64,000 bases of DNA from Macrostomum hystrix (lineage: Eukaryota > Platyhelminthes > Macrostomidae). The stretch spans positions 6,810,001 through 6,874,000 of the forward strand of contig CATNEN010000007.1 in the NCBI GenBank assembly GCA_950097015.1, written 5' to 3'. The translations under genes were made by a program, and so were the position numbers. Positions 1 through 10,928 of the stretch are shown here, in pieces (the stretch's first letter is position 1; each line of letters begins with the position of its first letter). The notes under the pieces were generated by a model. That model saw only the letters and a list, made by a program, of their open reading frames with translations. It did no database searches and had not been told where the DNA came from.

Positions 1-889
1 GCCGCCACCTGCAGTCGAATGCGCCTCGTCAGCTCGCGATGGTGCCGCATCGTTGACAGGTGAGCCCGACTGGCGAAAGTCGCCCATTTCTCTAGCCCCA
101 ATTCGCACGAAGGGCAGTGGGATACTGTTGAGCTGATGAGGGCAGTGAAAGACTGTGGTTAAAAAATTCACCTCCACCCCTTTAATTCTCCTCCTATTCA
201 GGCATTCGCCTGTCCGAGCTCCCACCAGGCGCATGAAGCCGATTTCAGCAATCAGCAAAGAAACCCGTCGTCGTCTTCGCCGACGTCGGCATCATCGCCG
301 GGCCACGCTGGACAGTTCATCATCTTCCGCTGACAATTCAATGCTAGAAAATTTCTCCAGTCGACGAAGCAGCTTTTCGGCCGCCTCCACAGTTATTCTC
401 GCCAGCAGCCGGACTCTGGGAGCCACGCAGGCTGCCGCAGAGTCACCGGCTCCATCAACGTCCAGCCCTGCCTGGCACGTGCAGCCGCCGCGACGCGCCT
501 CGCTGATGACTGTCCCGATTGCCTTAGCCAATCAGGATGCATCCGACGCATACGACTGTGCCGGCGATGACACCGCCGTTGTCGGCGGCGGCGGCCTATT
601 CGACGCATTCGTAGCCGAGGGCAAGCGGCTGGTGAACCGGCAATTCCTGCGCCACTGCCCCCGGTGCCGCTGGCCTGCGATGGTAGACCCGGACACACGG
701 ATCGGCCGCTGCACCCGGCCTGAGGCGGAGTGCGGCTTCGCCTTCTGCTCCAACTGCCTAGCTGATGGCCATCTGTACCGACACTGCCCATTCCAGATGC
801 GCACCAGCCCCATCAAGCTGCCGCCGCCCACGCCTACCGGGCCGCCCAGGCTGCGGCTGAGCTTGAAGAAGCGGCTCCAGCGATTGTAG
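1..889 (+). CDS. Emi1/Emi2-like (FBXO5/FBXO43 family) APC/C inhibitor, 3' part
   Basis: Two exons are visible, 1-59 (cut by the window edge) and 202-889, joined in phase 2 across a 142-bp intron with a GTGAGC donor and a pyrimidine-rich TTCAG acceptor. The 59-base exon encodes a stretch ending VSSRWCRIVD, compatible with the end of an F-box. Exon 2 opens with an Arg-rich, then Ser-rich linker. It holds a zinc-binding region with the spacing CPRC-x3-PA ... GRC ... ECGFAFCSNC ... H-x3-HC, as in the IBR-like ZBR domain of Emi proteins, and ends in KKRLQRL. In Emi1 and Emi2 the ZBR blocks ubiquitin-chain synthesis and the C-terminal Arg-Leu tail docks on the APC/C. Both elements together make the family call good. 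Emi1 versus Emi2 cannot be decided, since the N-terminal degron and phosphosites lie outside the window. No close AATAAA follows the stop. Confidence 0.78.
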
Positions 890-1050
890 AGATCGCGATT
901 ATCATTATTGATTCCGTCCCGAGTGTTTCACTGAGGCCGCTAACTCTTGTGCTTTGTCCAGCAACTGGATTTGTAAACATTGACGCGACTATTGGCAATC
1001 AGTACCTTTTTCTTAGAAGATTGATTATTTGGCGATAGTGATTACATTTG

Positions 1051-1665
1051 CCACCACACCCTCCAGGGTTCTTCTGTACGTCTGCCACCACCCCCTCCAG
1101 GGGTGTTCTGTTCATCTGTCACTACCCTCTCAAGGGGTGTTCTGTTCATCTGTCACTACCCTCTCAAGGGGTGTTCTGTACGTCTGCCACTACCCCCTCC
1201 AGGGTTCTTCTGTACTTCTGCCGCTACTCCCTCCAGGGTTTTTCTGTACTTCTGCCGCTACTCCCTCCAGGGTTTTTCTGTACTTCTGCCGCTACTCCCT
1301 CCAGGGTTTTTCTGTACTTCTGCCGCTACTCCCTCCAGTGTTCTTATGTACTTCTGCCGCTACTCCCTCCAGGGTTTTTCTGTACTTCTGCCGCTACTCC
1401 CTCCAGTGTTCTTATGTACTTCTGCCGCTACTCCCTCCAGGGTTTTTCTGTACTTCTGCCGCTACTCCCTCCAGGGTTCTTATGTACTTCTGCCGCTACT
1501 CCCTCCAGTGTTCTTCTGTACTTCTGCCGCTACTCCCTCCAGTGTTCTTCTGTACTTCTGCCGCTACTCCCTCCAGTGTTCTTCTGTACTTCTGCCGCTA
1601 CTCCCTCCAGTGTTCTTCTGTACTTCTGCCGCTACTCCCTCCAGGGTTCTTCTACACGTCTGCCA
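1051..1665. repeat. 34-bp minisatellite, about 18 copies
   Basis: Tandem units of 34 bp built around CCGCTACTCCCTCCAGGG followed by TTCTTCTGTACTTCTG. The first copies are the most diverged and the centre is homogeneous. It lies about 160 bp past the stop of the Emi-like gene, so it may be in the 3' UTR or just beyond. Open frames of about 200 aa on the + strand come from the repeat and are not genes. Confidence 0.95.
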
Positions 1666-2634
1666 TCAGTATACTTTAGTATACTTCAATATCTGATATA
1701 CTTCAGTTTGTGCTGCAATGATTAAGGAACTCTAACTCGCTGGTCAGTTATTACTGCGAGATGAAAGCTTTTAATTTCATTTGATTTTTATGTCACTTTG
1801 CAGTGTCTTTTATTGCAGTGTCAGGCTTTTGTACGATATACCTTCCCCAGTTGGTCGTATTTTTGTTATCAATGTTTTTATTTGACCGTCCCTGCATTTT
1901 GTGTTGTACCAACCGTATGCTTGCACCGCTTGTACGAAAGCATTCAGGTTATTATTAGCCTCTGACAGATTTGGATCTGCAACTTTTATTTTCTAATTTG
2001 TTTTTAGCAAAAAACATTTGCTTTCTCATTTTTCTCAGTTTTAGCCGAATACTTTAAGAATGCTCAAATTGTTGTTGCCGATTTATTAAGGCATTTTTTG
2101 CATGCCAAATCTTTAGTTTATAATGTCCCCGTGAGTATGACAAGCTGCTGCTCATTGACTTAAAATGACATTAAGATTAATTCACCATTACTGCGCAAAT
2201 CTGTTGTCTTAATCAACGCAAACATTTATTTTCTGCTTCACAAAGCACAAAGAACATGACCTGCTAATATGTTTGTCACAAATTGACATGTAGGGTTGTC
2301 TTTTTATCATCAAAACTAAAATCGTTCCTGGCAATTCATTTACTTTGACTATGCCATTCTGATGAAAACACTGCTGTCAATCAGTCATCAATATCCCAAT
2401 AACTGCTTACTCACCAACACTACTTCCCAACTGTCCGGTCATCGATTGATTCATCCTTTTTTCAATTTATTTTTGCTGCTTTACATTTTTGCAGCATAAA
2501 ATTGAATAAATGACAATTATTCGGGTTCGCGCTAATGTCGTTTTTCGTTTTTTCATTATGTAATGCAGCTCCAAATTACTCACCAGTTGGGTTCTCAATT
2601 AAAATAAAACAACGCTTTATTATGATTGCTGTCA
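1666..2634. other. AT-rich spacer, no gene seen
   Basis: No exon with recognisable protein similarity was found on either strand. AATAAA-like hexamers occur near 2503 and 2602 and could serve as poly(A) signals for a + strand transcript, but nothing ties them to one. Confidence 0.5.
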
Positions 2635-4075
2635 AACAGTCTAAACCCATTGGCTGGGAATTCAGTCAGACAGTCTAAACCCATTGGCTGGGAATTCAGT
2701 CAGACAGTCTAAACCCATTGGCTGGGAATTCAGTCAGACAGTCTAAACCCATTGGCTGGGAATTCAGTCAGACAGTCTAAACCCATTGGCTGGGAATTCA
2801 GTCAGACAGTCTAAACCCATTGGCTGGGAATTCAGTCAGACAGTCTAAACCCATTGGCTGGGAATTCAGTCAGACAGTCTATACCCATTGGCTGGGAATT
2901 CAATCAGACAGTCTAAACCCATTGGCTGGGAATTCAGTCAGACAGTCTAAACCCATTGGCTGGGAATTCAGTCAGACAGTCTATACCCATTGGCTGGGAA
3001 TTCAATCAGACAGTCTAAACCCATTGGCTGGGAATTCAGTCAGACAGTCTATACCCATTGGCTGGGAATTCAGTCAGTCTAAACTCATTGGCTGGGAATT
3101 CAGTCAGACAGTCTATACCCATTGGCTGGGAATTCAGTCAGACAGTCTAAACCCATTGGCTGGGAATTCAGTCAGACAGTCTATACCCATTGGCTGGGAA
3201 TTCAGTCAGACAGTCTATACCCATTGGCTGGGAATTCAGTCAAACAGTCCATACCCATTGGCTGGGAATTCAGTCAGACAGTCTAAACCCATTGGCTGGG
3301 AATTCAGTCAGACAGTCTAAACCCATTGGCTGGGAATTCAGTCAGACAGTCTAAACCCATTGGCTGGGAATTCAGTCAGACAGTCTATACCCATTGGCTG
3401 GGAATTCAGTCAGACAGTCTAAACCCATTGGCTGGGAATTCAGTCAGACAGTCTATACCCATTGGCTGGGAATTCAGTCAGACAGTCTATACCCATTGGC
3501 TGGGAATTCAGTCAGACAGTCTATACCCATTGGCTGGGAATTCAGTCAAACAGTCCATACCCATTGGCTGGGAATTCAGTCAGACAGTCTAAACCCATTG
3601 GCTGGGAATTCAGTCAGACAGTCTAAACCCATTGGCTGGGAATTCAGTCAGACAGTCTAAACCCATTGGCTGGGAATTCAGTCAGACAGTCTAAACCCAT
3701 TGGCTGGGAATTCAGTCAGACAGTCTATACCCATTGGCTGGGAATTCAGTCAGACAGTCTATACCCATTGGCTGGGAATTCAGTCAGACAGTCTATACCC
3801 ATTGGCTGGGAATTCAGTCAGACAGTCTATACCCATTGGCTGGGAATTCAGTCAGACAGTCTAAACCCATTGGCTGGGAATTCAGTCAGACAGTCTATAC
3901 CCATTGGCTGGGAATTCAGTCAGACAGTCTATACCCATTGGCTGGGAATTCAGTCAAACAGTCCATACCCATTGGCTGGGAATTCAGTCAGACAGTCTAA
4001 ACCCATTGGCTGGGAATTCAGTCAGACAGTCTAAACCCATTGGCTGGGAATTCAGTCAGACAGTCTAAACCATTA
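2635..4075. repeat. 34-bp minisatellite, about 42 copies, with GAATTC in nearly every unit
   Basis: Units read CAGACAGTCTAAACCCATTG followed by GCTGGGAATTCAGT. The main variation is a single base, CTAAACCC versus CTATACCC, with occasional AATCAGA or AAACAGTCCA forms. One unit near 3075 is shortened to CAGTCAGTCTAAACTC. The unit length is the same as the 1051-1665 array but the sequence is unrelated. Several 80-170 aa open frames here are artefacts of the repeat. Confidence 0.96.
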
Positions 4076-4147
4076 GGCTGATTTGAAGAAATCATTTCTA
4101 TCATGTATTCTAAAACGATCTAGATCAATGCTAATTTCAGAGCTAAG

Positions 4148-4443
4148 GATTCATGAGTGCGACAGTAGCAGCAACCGCCGCTGTCTCCAATGCCCGCTTA
4201 GAATTCGTCTACGCATTGCCTCCACGGCGAAAATTTTCAGCCGCGTCTGCATCGCCGTCGCGTTCTCCATCATCCGTGTCGACATTGCACCCAACAGTTG
4301 GCAAGTTCTGCTGCCGCGACGGCTGTAGCAATCTGGCGATTATCGATCCGCGCTGGGACTCTGAGTACTGCTCAACCGAATGCTGCCTGGCTCACGCGGA
4401 CGAAGTTCGCCGACTATTTGCCGCCCTGTGCGAACTCGACTAA
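4148..4443 (+). CDS. Terminal exon with TOX-type C-terminal cysteine motif
   Basis: The open frame ends at 4443 and codes for about 96 residues from the ATG at 4153. The N-terminal half is Ala/Ser/Pro-rich. The end holds the pattern CCRDGCSNLAI ... WDSEYCSTECCLAH ... RLFAALCELD. Proteins of the HMG-box TOX/TOX4 family end in a closely similar C-x4-C-x-N ... WD-x-EYCS-x-EC-x3-H module. An in-frame TAA at 4144-4146 means that, if this is a 3' exon, it starts after it, for example at the AG ending at 4147 or a later AG such as after GACAGTAGCAG. No HMG-box exon is visible upstream in the window, so it could be the last exon of a gene with a very long intron, a small separate gene starting at 4153, or a relic. 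The motif call is fair; the gene structure is open. Confidence 0.5.
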
Positions 4444-5190
4444 GCCGTGTTGCTTGACGTCTTGTGGTTTCTGGCATGCATTTGCTTCTTCTCCGTGTTC
4501 AAACGATCTGCTTAGGTTGGATAGGTTAAAGCTAATTTACTTGCATTTGCTTGATGCTTATTTTGTTCTCAGGAAATTAATATGCGACAGCTGTCTTTTT
4601 TCCATGTTTATTCCAAAACCAGAAGCAGTGGCTAAGGATTATTGAAACATTGACAATGAGTTAGGGGAAGTGTTTTACTAAAGAAAAGAGGTCAGTAAAA
4701 AGGAGGGAAACAAAAGGATGATACACAGTATTTCTTGTTTTCAACTTGTAACCAACCTTTCATAATATCGCCAAGTTAGCATTTCAAGTTATGAAATTTG
4801 CTCTAAAACTTGTTCTTGGCACTGTCTCATTTTTGTAAATACATTTCTCAATTGAAGTCCCTGTTCAGTGTCGTGTCGTTCTAGTTGTTTTCCTTCAAGA
4901 AAAGGAAAGTTAACTAAGGCTAATAGCTGTGCGATGTGCATAAAAGTGCAGACCAATGGCTAGTTTGTCCTGTGTTCTGTCAGTTGCGCCCGTTTCATTT
5001 GAAAGTTTTTTTGTGTCCGTTTGATTTCTATACTAAGATGTACTTTTTTCACTGCTTTGCCACAATCAAAGTTCTCTTATCCATCAGATATTACTGTAAG
5101 TTCTACTTGCGATTTATTTTAAAAAACATTTCTTTATTTATTAAAATAGTATACTGCTATTGTGTTTTACCTGACATCGAATAGAATAGA
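4444..5190. other. AT-rich stretch after the TOX-like exon
   Basis: Probably 3' UTR and intergenic DNA. No coding similarity or clear structure was seen, and the short open frames here are T-rich and unlike a protein. Confidence 0.4.
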
Positions 5191-5194
5191 ATGA

Positions 5195-5376
5195 TTCAGT
5201 CCATGGACTGGGGGCCGCCACAACCACCCAAACTTATGGCCCAGCTGATGCTGGTGCCCATTTTACAGCAAAGTCAACTTAAACTATGCGGAATCGCTGA
5301 ATAAAAATGCCCCCCCTGTCTGAGAATCGAACTTCTGACCTCTCAATCATTAGTCCATAGCTTTTAGTCACTGGGC
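5195..5376 (-). mobile_element. tRNA-derived SINE, minus orientation
   Basis: Read on the minus strand, it begins near 5376 with a tRNA-like head: an A-box-like TAGCCCAGTGACTAAAAGC, then a B-box-like GGTCAGAAGTTCGATTC. The body ends near 5195 with a segment containing AGCTGATG, CCACCCAAA and GGGCCGCCA on the + strand. The same tail segment recurs at about 58505-58590, which supports a dispersed element. It is not a functional tRNA, since the arms pair poorly. Confidence 0.6.
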
Positions 5377-5527
5377 TACATTTTTTTATCCTAAGTTACG
5401 TAGCATAAGATACTAGAACGATTCGGTTGTTTCCCACTGGAATCGCAGCAAGAGAATCGCACGAAATCCAATGCCTTGCAGCTCGCGGCTCGGACAAAGG
5501 ATTGCACGGTGACAGCCAGCGGCCAGC

Positions 5528-5643
5528 CAGCCAGTTACAGACAGACAGGGATCTCACAGCCAGTTATAGACAGACAGGGATCTCACAGCCAGTTACAGAC
5601 AGACAGGGATCTCACAGCCAGTTACAGACAGACAGGGATCTCA
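5528..5643. repeat. 29-bp minisatellite, 4 copies
   Basis: Four tandem copies of a unit containing CCAGTTACAGACAGACAGGG, ending 35 bp before the CNOT6-like start codon, so it sits in the 5' UTR or promoter side of that gene. One copy has TATAGA in place of TACAGA. Confidence 0.9.
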
Positions 5644-5677
5644 CAAAAAGCGGAATCAGCTATTCTTCCGCGTCACA

Positions 5678-8212
5678 ATGCACCGGAAGCGCAAGTGGGA
5701 GCAGGGCCGGGCCAGCAGGCAGGTGCAGTTCCTCACCGCCGAGGATCGCGAATCCGGCGGCAAGACCTGCTGGGACCAGCTAGAGATTGTCGGCAGCGTG
5801 AAGATCTTCCCGCCAGGCCTGTGCGGCATGACCTACCTGCGCTACCTGTACATGTCGCACAATCGGATTAGCGTCATTCCCAACCAGATTTGCCAGTTGA
5901 AAAGTCTGGTCCACCTAGACCTGTCCTTCAACCTGATCAAGATTCTGCCACAAGAGATTAGCGAACTCACCGAGCTCAAGGAGCTCTACCTGCAGAACAA
6001 CCAGATCCGGGCCCTGCCGATGCAGATCGGCCGCCTGTTTCAGCTAACCACCCTAAACCTGAACCACAACCCACTCAATCAGGACATCTCGCAGCTCTAT
6101 AATACTGAGACTACTCAGAATATGCTCAACTGGTTCCTAGATAGCGAAGGTAACTTTATTGTAATAGCATCATATTTAATGGTTTCGTTTCTACCCAGGA
6201 GTTGCTACCCAGCTCTCCGCTCCGTTGGTTGCCACCTACTTTCTGATCCTCATTGTGAATTTCATTCTGACTCGCGCACCACCCCGCCACTCTTGAAGGA
6301 TTCGCCATGCCGCCTCCGCCCAGTCGGAACTGGCGCTACCTGCGCGATCCAAATGACAGCAACGACGGCATCGCCTTCACCCTGATGTGCTACAATGTAC
6401 TGTGCGAGGGTTACGCCACAAAGAAGCAATATCCCTACTGCCCGTCCTGGGCGCTGCAGTGGGAGTACCGGAGGCGCGGCATTATGGACGAGATTCGGGT
6501 CTACCAGGCTGATATTCTCTGTCTGCAGGTAGGGATGGCGCTCTTCTTTGCAGCTTTCCCCAATGTCCTCATGTCCCAATGTCCTCATGTCCCAATGTCC
6601 TCATGTCCCAATGTCCTCATGTCCCAATGTCCTCATGTCCCAATGTCCTCATGTCCCAATGTCCTCATGTCCCAATGTCCTCATGTCCCAATTTCCTCAT
6701 GTCCCAATGTCCTCATGTCCCAATGTCCTCATGTCCCAATGTCCTCATGTCCCAATGTCCTCATGTCCCAATGTCCCAATGTCCTCATGTACTAAAAAAC
6801 AACAATATCCTCGGACATGGTTATCACGTCTCCATAGTAGATAATTCGTGCTATACCAGCTAATAGCAAAGTGTGGCCAAACCCAACCCCGGCGCAGGAG
6901 GTGGAAACTGAGCAGTTTTCGGTCTTCTTCAAACCAGAACTGGCTAAATGCGGCTACGATGGCATCTTCAGTGCAAAGAGCCGCGCCAAGACCATGTCAG
7001 CCAGCGAGAGCAAGTACGTCGACGGTGTAGCCATCTTCTGGAAGAAGGAGCGCTTCAACCTCATCAAGGAGGATGTCATTGAGTTCTCGAGAATGGCAGT
7101 TGAGCGCTACGAGAAGGACTGCAAGGTTGGTGCTCACTCACCCGCTTTCGGTTGCAGATGTGCAGAAACATAATTTGCCTTATTAACTTTACAGGAGAAT
7201 CATGAAATGATCAATCGGGTCATGGTGAAGGATAACATCGCCCTGATGGCCATCTTCGAGGTGAAGGACGAGGCCTCGGCCAAGACGCGCCAGTTGGTCG
7301 TATCAACCGCGCACATTCACTGGGATCCTGAGTACTCTGACGTCAAGCTCATCCAGTCCATCATGCTGCTCTCAGCGTTGTGGAAAAAGATCGAGGAGCA
7401 CATGCTGCAGCAGCGGCCGGACGCCGAGTCGGTTGACGTCACCAGCATGCCGCTGATCATCTGCGGCGACTTCAACTCGCTGCCGGAGTCGGGTGAGTAG
7501 GACTCATGGATGTTCGTTGGCGCATTCTCATGTCTGAGTTAGAGTAGATTTGCCATGAGATGGGTCGCAGTGTTTTGATCAAGGATCAAGACAGGTAGAT
7601 AAGTAGTGTGATTGGGCTATAGGATCAAAGTATTCTGGGAATTGGAACTGGTACGCGGAGTGTCATCACATATGGTCCATTGTTCCAGGTGTATCGCAGG
7701 AAGTCGATGAGACGTTAAGCAATACAGATATAAAATAAATTCCGATCTCGCACTGTGCAGACAGGCAACAATTTTCTAATTGTCTCAAACACTCCGTCTG
7801 TCCCGCAGGTGTGTTTGAGTACCTGGCAACTGGCAAGATCAACAAGTCGCACCCGGACTTCAAGGAGCTCGGGTACGAGAACATTCTGGACAAGCTGACT
7901 CCGCACAGGTCTCAGCACCACACGGATCTGCTTGAGCACGATCTCAATCTGGTCCGCTGCTACGACCAGGAGGTCGGAATGCGCTACACCAACTACACCT
8001 ACGACTTCCGCGGCGTCATCGACTACATATTCTACACTGGCGCGCATTTCAACAACATCGGCTGCCTGGACATGATCCCGGAGGCCTGGTTTGTTGAGCA
8101 CAGCATCCTGGGCTGCCCGCATCCGCACATCTCGTCCGATCATTTCTCGCTGCTAGTTGAGCTGGAACTGCGGCCTGAGCAGCCGCAGCGGCCGGGTCTG
8201 GTTAGGAAATGA
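5678..8212 (+). CDS. CNOT6: CCR4/CNOT6-type poly(A) deadenylase (LRR + EEP nuclease)
   Basis: Five exons, 5678-6149, 6299-6528, 6898-7125, 7195-7492 and 7809-8212, join in phase to 543 aa, close to vertebrate CNOT6 (about 557 aa). The protein is the 3'-5' exonuclease of the cytoplasmic CCR4-NOT complex, which shortens mRNA poly(A) tails. Residues about 20-150 hold the family N terminus (SGGKTCWDQLEIVGSV) and leucine-rich repeats. The endonuclease/exonuclease/phosphatase domain fills residues about 170-535. Catalytic positions are intact: Glu235 in LQEVETEQ, the AHIHWDPEYSDVK block, Asp and Asn in CGDFNSLPESG, Asp481 in VIDYIF and Asp520-His521 in HPHISSDHF. The ATG at 5678 gives a start matching the family. 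Exon 2 uses the AG at 6297-6298, which avoids a stop that the AG at 6197-6198 would bring in. Intron 2 holds a 16-bp minisatellite. The short C-terminal tail is ordinary for the family. Confidence 0.95.
6558..6790. repeat. 16-bp minisatellite in CNOT6-like intron 2, about 14 copies
   Basis: Tandem CCTCATGTCCCAATGT units start 30 bp after the donor at 6529. The last copies lose the CCTCATG half. The units carry no internal stop, so open frames run on from exon 2, but the family's next residues (EVETEQ) resume only at 6898. Confidence 0.95.
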
Positions 8213-8469
8213 CGCCCCGATTGGCCAACGGTCGCATCCGTGAGATAGCTAATCAGTCACTGGGGTCTGGTGGCGCAGGCTCTGGTAGACTCTTATGAAT
8301 GCCAGCACAAAGCTTGGGATTCTCCTGTGTGTTCTTTAGATGGGTCCGGCTTTCGCAGAGTTCTGCTACCGACTTCTTCCCAAATGCATGCTCTCCCATC
8401 TAATGGCCTCAAGATCTTCAGGTTGCGACACCGCCAATGTCAAAATCTTTCAGGTCGGGCCACTGCTAA

Positions 8470-9672
8470 TACCCCAATATCCTCAGGTCAGGCCCCATAT
8501 CACACCAATATTCCAATATCTTCAGCTTAGGCTCCCATATTATCCCACCAATATCCCATTATCCTTATGCTAGGCTCCCATATTATCCCACCAATGTCCC
8601 ATTATCCTCTCGTTAGGCTCCCATATTATCCCACCAATATCCCATTATCCTTATGCTAGGCTCCCATATTATCCCACCAATATCCCATTATCCTTATGCT
8701 AGGCTCCCATATTATCCCACCAATATCCCATTATCCTTATGCTAGGCTCCCATATTATCCCACCAATATCCCATTATCCTTATGCTAGGCTCCCATATTA
8801 TCCCACCAATATCCCATTATCCTTATGTTAGGCTCCAATATTATCCTAAAAATATCCCACTATCCTTATGTTACGCTCCCATATTATCCCACCAATATCC
8901 CATTATCCTTCTGTTAGGCTCCCATATTATCCCACCAATGTCCCATTATCCTTATGCTAGGCTCCCATATTATCCCACCAATATCCCATTATCCTTATGC
9001 TAGGCTCCCATATTATCCCACCAATGTCCCATTATCCTTATGCTAGGCTCCCATATTATCCCACCAATATCCCAATATCCTTATGTTAGGCTCCAATATT
9101 ATCCTAAAAATATCCCACTATCCTTATGTTAGGCTCCCATATTATCCCACCTATATCCCATTATCCTTCTGTTAGGCTCCCATATTATCCCACCAATGTC
9201 CCACATCCTTATGCTAGGCTCCCATATTATCCCACCAATATCCCATTATCCTTATGCTAGGCTCCCATATTATCCCACCAATATCCCATTATCCTTCTGT
9301 TAGGCTCCCATATTATCCCACCAATGTCCCATTATCCTTATGCTAGGCTCCCATATTATTCCACCAATGTCCCATTATCCTTCTGTTAGGCTCCCATATT
9401 ATCCCACCAATATCCCATTATCCTTATGTTAGGCTCCCATATTATCCAAAAAATATCCCATTATCCTTCTGTTAGGCTCCCATATTATCCCACCAATGTC
9501 CCATATTATCCCACCAATATCCCATTATCCACTCGTTAGGCTCCCATATTATCCCACTAATGTCCCATATTATCCCACCAATATCCCATTATCCACTCGT
9601 TAGGCTCCCATATTATCCCACCAATGTCCCATATTATCCCACTAATGTCCCATATTATCCCACCAATATCCT
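8470..9672. repeat. 43-bp minisatellite, about 27 copies, 3' of the CNOT6-like gene
   Basis: Units contain GGCTCCCATATTATCCCACC then AATATCCCATTATCCTTATG. Variants (AATGTCCC, CTGTTAGG, TCCTAAAAAT) recur in blocks, which points to segmental duplication inside the array. The last part loses the spacer and alternates short CCCATATTATCCCACC units. It starts about 260 bp after the stop at 8212, so it may be transcribed as 3' UTR. Confidence 0.93.
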
Positions 9673-10628
9673 CAGTTCATAACTACATGTGTAAAAGCGC
9701 TTCTCTGGGCTATAAATTGCAGTTTCTGTGCTGGTATTCGGTTTCTTAATTCATGCTTTGCTTAGTTGCGGCAACGATTGCGCAACTCTCTGACCTACCT
9801 TCTGTCTTTTGTATGAGTAATTTATAAAAGTCCCATTTTAATTTGCCCCTCACCATTCAAGGCGAAGATTGTTTTGAGAAAAAGCTTGATATCAGTTTCT
9901 CGCTTCGCCCCTATTTCCTTTAAATCATCGCTTCTTTGATAAACCTTCCATTAACTATATTTTATTTCCAATCTTACTCCCGTTTCTGTCCTCTTGTTTT
10001 AGAATGGCGCCTCCGCTACTTAGGCTTTTCGTTCAGTTAATTAAACTTTTAAGGAAAATTTTAGGCCTGGCCCTGCACCTGAGTCTCCCCCCCCGCGCTG
10101 CTTGCAGAGCCAGTCCCGGTCTGCTTATACTTGAGCTCTTTCGCTAAGTGCAGTATTCGCTGTTCGCTTGTTATTGTCATAGAAATCGCCTATTACATTT
10201 AACTGGATTATGATGCGCAAGAAGATTCGCTCTACTCTTTTTCTTCTTTGTGTAGTAGTTCCAAATAATTCAATTTAATTTTACTCTCACCAGTTGCTGT
10301 CATTAGCGCCACCAAAGTGCCACTGAGTCAGCGTTAATTTAATATTTACCTGTGCTTGCGCCTTCTAAACCCGGTTCGTTTTCAGTCGTTCTCGTCAAGC
10401 AAAGGGATTTAGAATTCAGTCACTACACATCTATTCTAGCGTAAAATCTCATCTTTCCTTTGTTCCTCGCTTGAATTCGATCTATCCATGCATAAATCTA
10501 AAATATTAATATGATATTTGGCGTGTAGCGCAGCAAGCTACTCATGCTGAGCTTATCTACTTGGACTAACTGTGCGACTTCGTGTCTACTTTTTTCGGGC
10601 TGGCTTTTTAATTGCTTTACTTAGATTT
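9673..10628. other. Spacer between CNOT6-like and caspase genes
   Basis: AT-rich with a C-rich patch at 10087-10095. No exon was recognised on either strand. In particular there is no death-fold (CARD or DED) coding segment that would supply a prodomain to the caspase downstream. Confidence 0.45.
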
Positions 10629-10900
10629 GACTGGATCGAGTGAGGCGTGCGACTGGATCAGGTCAGGTGTGACTGGATCAGGTCAGGTGTGACTGCTGGA
10701 TCAGGTCAGGTGTGACTGCTGGATCAGGTCAGGTGTGACTGCTGGATCAGGTCAGGTGTGACTGCTGGATCAGGTCAGGTGTGACTGCTGGATCAGGTCA
10801 GGTGTGACTGCTGGATCAGGTCAGGTGGGACTGTTGGATCAGGTCAGGTGTGACTGCTGGATCAGGTCAGGTGTGACTGCTGGATCAGGTCAGGTGTGAC
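10629..10900. repeat. 23-bp minisatellite just upstream of the first caspase exon
   Basis: About 11 copies of a unit containing GGATCAGGTCAGGTGTGACT, with the spacer GCT missing in the first copies. The array stops about 25 bp before the acceptor of the exon at 10929. A related GTCAGGTGTGACT core repeats at 15587-15855 inside the same gene. Confidence 0.93.
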
Positions 10901-10928
10901 ATGTCATGAAATCACTCCTCATTTTCAG

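Noticed and set aside
2820-4034. Repetitive open frames of 88-166 codons
   Set aside because: Frames run through the 34-bp minisatellite and change phase from unit to unit; no protein likeness.
6199-6298. Alternative CNOT6-like exon 2 start with a hydrophobic segment (TYFLILIVNFIL)
   Set aside because: Using the AG at 6198 brings an in-frame TGA before the nuclease domain; the AG at 6298 restores the frame and family spacing.
6548-6863. Cys/Met/Pro-rich open frames after CNOT6-like exon 2
   Set aside because: They read through the 16-bp intron minisatellite; the family sequence resumes at 6898 after a proper acceptor.
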